DNA of 19,605 bases from Holosporales bacterium (GTDB lineage Bacteria; Pseudomonadota; Alphaproteobacteria; RUG11792): positions 1 to 19,605 of the forward strand of contig JAIRZU010000003.1 of the NCBI GenBank assembly GCA_031267075.1. The letters run 5' to 3'. The position numbers were made by a program, and so were the translations under genes. This document shows positions 15,555 to 19,605 of the stretch, piece by piece. A model generated the notes under the pieces. That model had not been told where the DNA came from, did not search any database, and saw nothing but the letters and a program-made list of their open reading frames with translations. Positions within the stretch are counted from its first letter, which is position 1, and each line of letters begins with the position of its first letter.

Positions 15555-16514
15555 ATGTCATTTCTACGGAGAAGGAAAAATCACGAAGAGATGGACATCT
15601 GGCCTGGGTTCGTGGATGCCCTCTCGACAGTTCTCCTCGTATTTATCTTTGTCCTCGTCGGCTTCATCTCATCTCAGATTTACCTTTCGAAAATCATATT
15701 CGACAAAGACTCCTCCCTCTCCGATCTGCGAATGAAGCTGAGCGATGTCTGCACTCTCCTCAAATCTGAGCAGAGCAAAAACTCATCTTTGAACGAGAAG
15801 AATGACGACTTAGTAAAGCAGATTGTAGACCTCAATAACACTATCAACACGCTACGCGGAATGCTGGCTACTGAGGAGACCGCTAGGAAGGAGACTCAGA
15901 AGGAATCCCTCTCACTACAGGAGCAGATAGAGAATCTGTCGCAGCAGCTAAAGAACATCATGGCATCTCTAGCGGCTGAGCAGAAGACTGCCGAGGAGCA
16001 GAAGCAAGCTCTAGAGCGTATCAGAAATGAAAACATCAAACTCAGTGAGCTCTCGAGAATGAGTATGTATAGGTCTGAGTTCTTCGATAAGCTCCAGGAG
16101 ATTGTAAGCGGTAGGGACGGGATTAAGGTAGTTGGCGATAGATTCGTATTTCAGGCTGAGCTGTTTTTTGAATCAGCTTCGGATGAATTGAGTGAAAGAG
16201 GGAAAGCTCAGGTTGCCGAATTGGCAGACGTCATAAAGGAGATAGGTTCGAAAATTCCCGATACCATAAAGTGGGTTTTGCGAGTCGATGGCCATACCGA
16301 TAGCCGCCCAATCTCCGGTGGGAAGTTCGTATCGAACTGGGAGCTTTCGAGCGCAAGAGCGATCGCTGTTGTGAAGTACATGGTAAGGCGCGGAATAGAT
16401 CCAAAGAGATTAGTCGCAGCTGGGTTCGGCGAGCATCAGCCAATCGCCCCAGGAAAGACCGACGAGGATCTCGCCAAAAATAGACGAATCGAATTTAAGC
16501 TGGACGAGAGATGA
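15555..16514 (+). CDS. MotB/OmpA-like peptidoglycan-binding inner-membrane protein
   Basis: The 319-residue protein has a short basic cytoplasmic N-terminus, then WPGFVDALSTVLLVFIFVL with a single membrane segment (about 22-42). A long coiled-coil (about 55-175, Glu/Gln/Lys-rich) leads to a C-terminal OmpA-like domain (about 195-319) with GHTDSRPI (246-253), NWELSSARA and NRRIEFKL. This matches non-flagellar MotB-like proteins that pair with a MotA/TolQ/ExbB-type channel protein. Asp21 at the membrane border is placed like the proton-carrying Asp of MotB, so a proton-driven envelope role is possible. No MotA/ExbB partner is adjacent. It follows gatB by 35 bp and precedes gmk by 27 bp on the same strand. 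No flagellar genes are present, and the exact role is unknown. Confidence 0.85.
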   Translation: MSFLRRRKNHEEMDIWPGFVDALSTVLLVFIFVLVGFISSQIYLSKIIFDKDSSLSDLRMKLSDVCTLLKSEQSKNSSLNEKNDDLVKQIVDLNNTINTLRGMLATEETARKETQKESLSLQEQIENLSQQLKNIMASLAAEQKTAEEQKQALERIRNENIKLSELSRMSMYRSEFFDKLQEIVSGRDGIKVVGDRFVFQAELFFESASDELSERGKAQVAELADVIKEIGSKIPDTIKWVLRVDGHTDSRPISGGKFVSNWELSSARAIAVVKYMVRRGIDPKRLVAAGFGEHQPIAPGKTDEDLAKNRRIEFKLDER

Positions 16515-16541
16515 TCAATGTGCAAATGGTAGGTTGGAAAT

Positions 16542-17162
16542 ATGGCAGATAAAAAATGCTTGGTATTCTCTGGGCCGTCGGGCTCCGGTAAATCGACACT
16601 GATAAAGTACGTGCTGCAAACCTTCGAATCTGTTGTGGGTACTACAGTATCGTGCACTACGCGCCAGCGCAGACACTCTGAAACCGACGGCATCGACTAC
16701 CATTTCATCGCAAACGATGAGTTCGATGCATTGGTTGAGCGCGGTGAGTTTCTAGAGTACACAGAGTGCTACGGCAACAGGTATGGAACATTGAAAAGCG
16801 CCGTACATGATGTCTTACGCGACAAGGATCTTTGCGTCATAGATATGGACTTTAATGGAGCATGCAGGATCCTCACCGAAAACGCCGTTAATGAATACGC
16901 ATGTCAAGGTGTTCTCGTCTTACCACCATCTCTGAAAACCCTGGAAAACAGACTGCGCCTCAGGAAAACAGAAACAAGTGAATCGATTAAGCGACGCATA
17001 GATGAGTCATTCAATGCCCCAAGGATTGCGCGCTACGAGTATGTTATAGTCAATAACCATCTCGAGTCCGCCCTGGCAGAGGTGAGGGAGATTGTTGAGA
17101 ATCTCATGCCAAATCTGAGATCTTTAGAGGCAACAGCAGTGAGTCGTAAAGCAAGTGTATGA
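16542..17162 (+). CDS. gmk: Guanylate kinase
   Basis: This essential cytoplasmic enzyme phosphorylates GMP to GDP with ATP. The 206-residue length is typical. The P-loop is GPSGSGKST (11-19). The GMP-binding segment follows: VSCTTRQRRHSETDGIDYHFI, then GEFLEYTECYGNRYGT. The CVIDMDFNGA segment replaces the common LDIDxQGA, with Asn where Gln is usual. The lid has RLRLRKTETSESIKRRI, and the end has YEYVIVNN. The start is ATG at 16542, 27 bp after the previous stop. The stop overlaps the tpk start (ATGA), so the two are translationally coupled. The C-terminus runs about 10-15 residues past the usual end. Confidence 0.97.
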   Translation: MADKKCLVFSGPSGSGKSTLIKYVLQTFESVVGTTVSCTTRQRRHSETDGIDYHFIANDEFDALVERGEFLEYTECYGNRYGTLKSAVHDVLRDKDLCVIDMDFNGACRILTENAVNEYACQGVLVLPPSLKTLENRLRLRKTETSESIKRRIDESFNAPRIARYEYVIVNNHLESALAEVREIVENLMPNLRSLEATAVSRKASV

Positions 17163-17803
17163 ACCCAAGTAAGTTAATAGACCTCTCATGCTACAGGTCG
17201 ATACTATGCTTAGATGGAGCACTGCCAAGAGCTGCTTTCTTTGAGGAGGCGAAGCTACCGATAATAGCAGCAGATGGAGCAGCAAATACCCTGGAGCGCA
17301 TCGGTGTGACACCAGATATTATAGTCGGTGACCTCGACAGTGTAGATCCCAGGATCATCGAGCATGTCACACACATCCTCCTTCCCTCACAGGACCATTC
17401 AGACTTTCAAAAAGCGATTACATACATGGAGCAGAACTCGCTACTTCCGTCAATCATATGTGGGGTGAATGGTGGGTATCTCGACCACGTCATCAACAAT
17501 GTTAACGTACTCCTATCAACAGACTCCGTTTTGCTAGATGATGATATTGCCGGATTCATTGTAGCTGGTAGACGAGAGTTCATTCTTCCTCTTAAATCCA
17601 AGCTATCGATATTCGGGATCCCAAATTGCACCATCTCATCCACAGGCCTCAAGTGGGAGTTGAACCACCACACTCTAACGTTCCCAGGCTCCGCCTCATG
17701 CTCCAACAGAACCGTATCCGATAGTGTGACGCTGGAGATCCATGAGGGAAAAGCACTCGTCCTAATCTACTTGAACGACATAAAAGATGCTGGCTACTGG
17801 TAG
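17159..17803 (+). CDS. Thiamine pyrophosphokinase
   Basis: This enzyme transfers pyrophosphate from ATP to thiamine to make thiamine diphosphate, the cofactor of pyruvate and 2-oxoglutarate dehydrogenases. The 214-residue protein shows the family's catalytic-domain motifs: IAADGAANTLERIGVTPD (36-53), GDLDSVD (57-63) and the QDHSDFQKAI block (78-87). It then has a GGYLDHVINN stretch (around 105-114) and a beta-rich C-terminal thiamine-binding domain with the LKWEL region. The ATG overlaps the last codon and stop of gmk by 4 bp. It ends the rplI operon; a 378-bp gap follows. A direct thiamine kinase step fits a cell that imports thiamine, but biosynthesis cannot be judged from this window. Confidence 0.92.
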   Translation: MNPSKLIDLSCYRSILCLDGALPRAAFFEEAKLPIIAADGAANTLERIGVTPDIIVGDLDSVDPRIIEHVTHILLPSQDHSDFQKAITYMEQNSLLPSIICGVNGGYLDHVINNVNVLLSTDSVLLDDDIAGFIVAGRREFILPLKSKLSIFGIPNCTISSTGLKWELNHHTLTFPGSASCSNRTVSDSVTLEIHEGKALVLIYLNDIKDAGYW

Positions 17804-18113
17804 ATTGGGGGGAGGCCTTACATCACTACAATAATGCCCTATACACACATCGGAACAATTCCCTGCTGATTAATATTGGCTCCTGGGCCCAAAACCAACT
17901 AAGCTAAGAACCAGTCTTCAGGGATTAAAACCTCCTAAGGTAGCACTAGATCTACAACACAAGGCGTTCCCACACTTGTGAAAGTACTTCTCAGTGGTTT
18001 CCATTTTGTTTAACAAACTTGATTAACCATACTGCCTAATGGCTAAAGGCATTGATATCCGCACACTGAGTCTTCACTCCAAACCGTCCCACCGGTAAAA
18101 TTGGACAATCTAC

Positions 18114-18141
18114 TTGACTCCCTACTCAGATGCGGTATACC
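18114..18141 (+). promoter_or_regulatory. Candidate promoter of the secreted-protein gene at 18182
   Basis: TTGACT (18114-18119) and TATACC (18136-18141) are separated by 16 bp. The sequence CTTGACTCCC is shared with the promoter upstream of 3040. A palindrome starting at 18135 covers the -10 and the likely transcription start. Confidence 0.5.
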
Positions 18142-18152
18142 ATATGGTATAC
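18135..18152. promoter_or_regulatory. Perfect 18-bp palindrome, candidate operator
   Basis: GTATACCATATGGTATAC equals its own reverse complement. Outside it, ATGC (18130-18133) pairs with GCAT (18153-18156) if one G is bulged, so the symmetrical element spans about 27 bp. Its position over the -10 hexamer and start site is what an operator for a dimeric repressor would occupy. A 5' hairpin in the transcript is the alternative. Confidence 0.55.
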
Positions 18153-18181
18153 GCATGAGCGCGTGATGGGGAGGAAGTGAA

Positions 18182-19129
18182 ATGAAAAAGTGTTTAAGAA
18201 TGCTGACAGCAGTGATGGCAATGCAGGCTGTGGCAACCTCGTATGCAGCCGAAGTTGTCGCTATGCACGAGCAGCTCCGCCTGTTGGCGGATGGTTTCAG
18301 ACAAACAGAAGAGACCGTTAGCGCAGTAAAGAGGGCCTTAGATGAATTCGGCAGGGCTGGCCTTCCGGCAACAGCAGCCGAGCTCAAGAGAATACTGACC
18401 GACAATGCGCTCGGTCCAGACCGCTCTGCCAACGATCTCATGAGCTACATCCGCTGTGGGCTTTCCAAGGAGCAGAACATCCAAATGAGTACAGTACTGA
18501 TCGCTGCACTGCAGGATCACCTCGACATAGGTGTAACGCCACAGGACCTAGCTGCAGTATTCTCTAACATAACGGACGACACAGCGAACCGATATAGCAT
18601 CACGGCAGATGGCGAGTATGTCGAGATGACCAACAGACGTAGCGGAGCTAAGCTGAGCGCTGCCGACACAGCCTTCAATCTGAACATTTTTGGTGGGGAG
18701 AGATTACTACTCTGGCTCCATAAGCACGTAGTCATACCGGATATTCTCAATCCGATCCGCAATTCATCCCTCACTGATATTGACCAACCTGTCTTAGCCC
18801 TAGTACCTGATGACATACGGATAGTAGAAGGCCCCGACGGCTATTTTTCGAGTATGTACGTCGCCTATGGTACCGGAAGAAGTGCCACGCCAGTAGCCGT
18901 CCTACTCTCTCGCGAATTTCCTGGAGTCAATAGAGTCGCCCAAGTACAGGCTGGACAGAAGCTTGCCATCGCTCCATTCTCCACGCTTGGAGTATACAAA
19001 CCGGGCCCAGATGACACACTCACACCAACCACTAATCCGGAGGTTCTAGAGGCGGTTCAGCAGTTATTCGATGAGCAGGATCACCGCCCATTAGGCTACG
19101 ACACAGGAGCAGGATGCTTGATGCTATAA
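18182..19129 (+). CDS. Secreted protein of unknown function, possible paralogue of the 3040-3714 product
   Basis: The 315-residue product begins MKKCLRMLTAVMAMQAVATS and continues YAAEV, a classical Sec signal peptide with probable cleavage after YAA or SYA (about residues 22-23). The mature part is soluble and alpha-helical at first (about 25-120), then mixed, ending in a short GAGCLML tail with one Cys. The family is not recognised. Residues about 60-150 align loosely by eye with the 3040 gene product, ending in the shared pattern DD-x-N-x-Y-x-I/A-x-x-x-GE-Y/W-V. A strong RBS, GGAGG, stands 7 nt from the ATG. The promoter shares its -35 block with the 3040 gene and carries a palindrome, so expression may be regulated. 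It stands alone on this strand and converges with nuoB. An exported or effector-like role is inference only. Confidence 0.8.
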   Translation: MKKCLRMLTAVMAMQAVATSYAAEVVAMHEQLRLLADGFRQTEETVSAVKRALDEFGRAGLPATAAELKRILTDNALGPDRSANDLMSYIRCGLSKEQNIQMSTVLIAALQDHLDIGVTPQDLAAVFSNITDDTANRYSITADGEYVEMTNRRSGAKLSAADTAFNLNIFGGERLLLWLHKHVVIPDILNPIRNSSLTDIDQPVLALVPDDIRIVEGPDGYFSSMYVAYGTGRSATPVAVLLSREFPGVNRVAQVQAGQKLAIAPFSTLGVYKPGPDDTLTPTTNPEVLEAVQQLFDEQDHRPLGYDTGAGCLML

Positions 19130-19153
19130 ATCGGGATGATGAGTGAGTGGGGC

Positions 19154-19597
19154 CTAGCTTCCCTTGTCACGCAATCTTAAAATGGCGAGGGCTAGTTCTT
19201 CAGGAGTCGGTGGGCAACCATTTACCGTAGCTGATATTGGGATGTGATCTCCGAGGTTGGACACTACCGAATCTGACTCTGCGAACAGCCCACCGCTTAT
19301 AGCGCAGCTCCCCATGGCTATGACGTACTTCGGCTCAAGCATCTGTTCATACAGCGTCAGCAACTGGGGTAACATCTTCTTGGTTACCGTCCCAGCTACG
19401 ATCAGTAAATCAGCGTGGCGCGGACTCGCCCGGAATAGACAGCCGAATCTATCTAGATCTATTCTACTGCTAGCTGCATGCATCATCTCTATTGCGCAGC
19501 ATGATAACCCGCAGGAGAGGGGCCACATAGATCTCGTACTAGCCCACTGCGCCATCTTATCAAGCGTGGAGATTAATATATCTGGTACAAGCTTCAT
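19154..19597 (-). CDS. nuoB: NADH-quinone oxidoreductase subunit B
   Basis: NuoB carries iron-sulfur cluster N2, the last electron carrier of complex I before quinone, at the junction of the peripheral and membrane arms. Ligands are the tandem Cys33-Cys34 (GLSCCAIEMM), Cys98 (MGSCAISGG) and Cys128 (NGCPPTPEEL). SRIDLDRFG and ASPRHADLLIVAGTVTKKM are also typical. The visible length of 147 residues is slightly short; the ATG at 19597 is plausible, but the frame is open to the window edge, so a longer N-terminus is possible. The segment after Cys98 (GGLFAESDSVVSNLGDHIPI) differs from the common [20 protein letters not shown], where one Tyr/Cys-rich stretch is replaced. No nuoC follows; the downstream neighbour is an unrelated convergent gene, so the nuo genes are split here. 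Confidence 0.95.
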   Translation of the reverse strand: MKLVPDILISTLDKMAQWASTRSMWPLSCGLSCCAIEMMHAASSRIDLDRFGCLFRASPRHADLLIVAGTVTKKMLPQLLTLYEQMLEPKYVIAMGSCAISGGLFAESDSVVSNLGDHIPISATVNGCPPTPEELALAILRLRDKGS

Positions 19598-19605
19598 GCG
19601 GTATA

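Larger units (their letters stand above)
17804..18181. other. 378-bp intergenic region with no gene seen
   Basis: Both strands were read for small genes, RNAs and hairpin terminators. No credible coding frame, tRNA or GC-hairpin followed by T-run was found after tpk. The only strong signals are at the 3' end: a promoter, a palindrome over its -10 region and the RBS of the next gene. The rest may carry decayed sequence. Confidence 0.5.

Noticed and set aside
18043..18441. Minus-strand open frame across the 18182 gene start
   Set aside because: It runs through the promoter, palindrome and signal peptide of a well-supported plus-strand gene and has no recognisable protein features.

Overview
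The window looks like the chromosome of an alphaproteobacterium, most likely a host-associated member of Rickettsiales or a neighbouring lineage. The evidence is the set of protein families: CckA hybrid kinase, a short HRDC-less RNase D next to KdsD, GatB, a MotB/OmpA-like envelope protein, NuoB, and a GyrA with alanine at the quinolone position. Base composition is intermediate and housekeeping genes are scattered rather than in classical operons. The genus cannot be named from sequence alone.

Layout. 1-144 is the 3' end of an unrecognised gene. 271-2931 is gyrA. 3040-3714 encodes a small secreted protein of unknown function. 3719-3996 (minus) is a decayed lipoprotein-like gene with a 90-bp leader that recurs at 9749-9839. 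rph (plus) converges on and overlaps a minus-strand pair cckA-yggU. Next comes a 2.1-kb insertion-like block (about 7726-9891). It contains one large repeat-rich lipoprotein gene, and copies of the 3' end of the adjacent tRNA-Thr(GGT) lie at both ends. murJ (plus) converges on an rnd-kdsD operon (minus). A plus-strand operon rplI-gatB-ompA/motB-like-gmk-tpk fills 13533-17803 with gaps of 1, 35 and 27 bp and a 4-bp overlap. A second secreted protein (18182-19129) resembles the one at 3040. nuoB (minus) closes the window.

How genes work together. The housekeeping part covers topology (GyrA), tRNA 3' processing (RNase PH, RNase D), translation (L9, GatB, tRNA-Thr), nucleotide and cofactor supply (Gmk, thiamine pyrophosphokinase), envelope building (MurJ lipid II flippase, KdsD for Kdo/LPS, OmpA/MotB-like protein), respiration (NuoB) and cell-cycle signalling (CckA).

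The accessory part is the most interesting. The gene at 7863-9760 begins with a clear lipoprotein signal peptide, then a (AG)10 dinucleotide tract, then a 584-codon body that is out of frame with the signal. Loss of one AG unit (or gain of two) would join them into a lipoprotein of about 631 residues with six 28-residue tandem repeats. This is the structure of a phase-variable surface lipoprotein in the OFF state. Its leader also heads a decayed paralogue at 3719-3918, and it sits between duplicated tRNA-Thr 3' ends as if it had arrived as a small integrated module. The two secreted proteins share a similar signal peptide, a weakly similar central region and an identical 10-bp -35 block; one of them has an 18-bp perfect palindrome over its -10 region. 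Four core genes share a TGTG(C/G)TANNNT extended -10 promoter.
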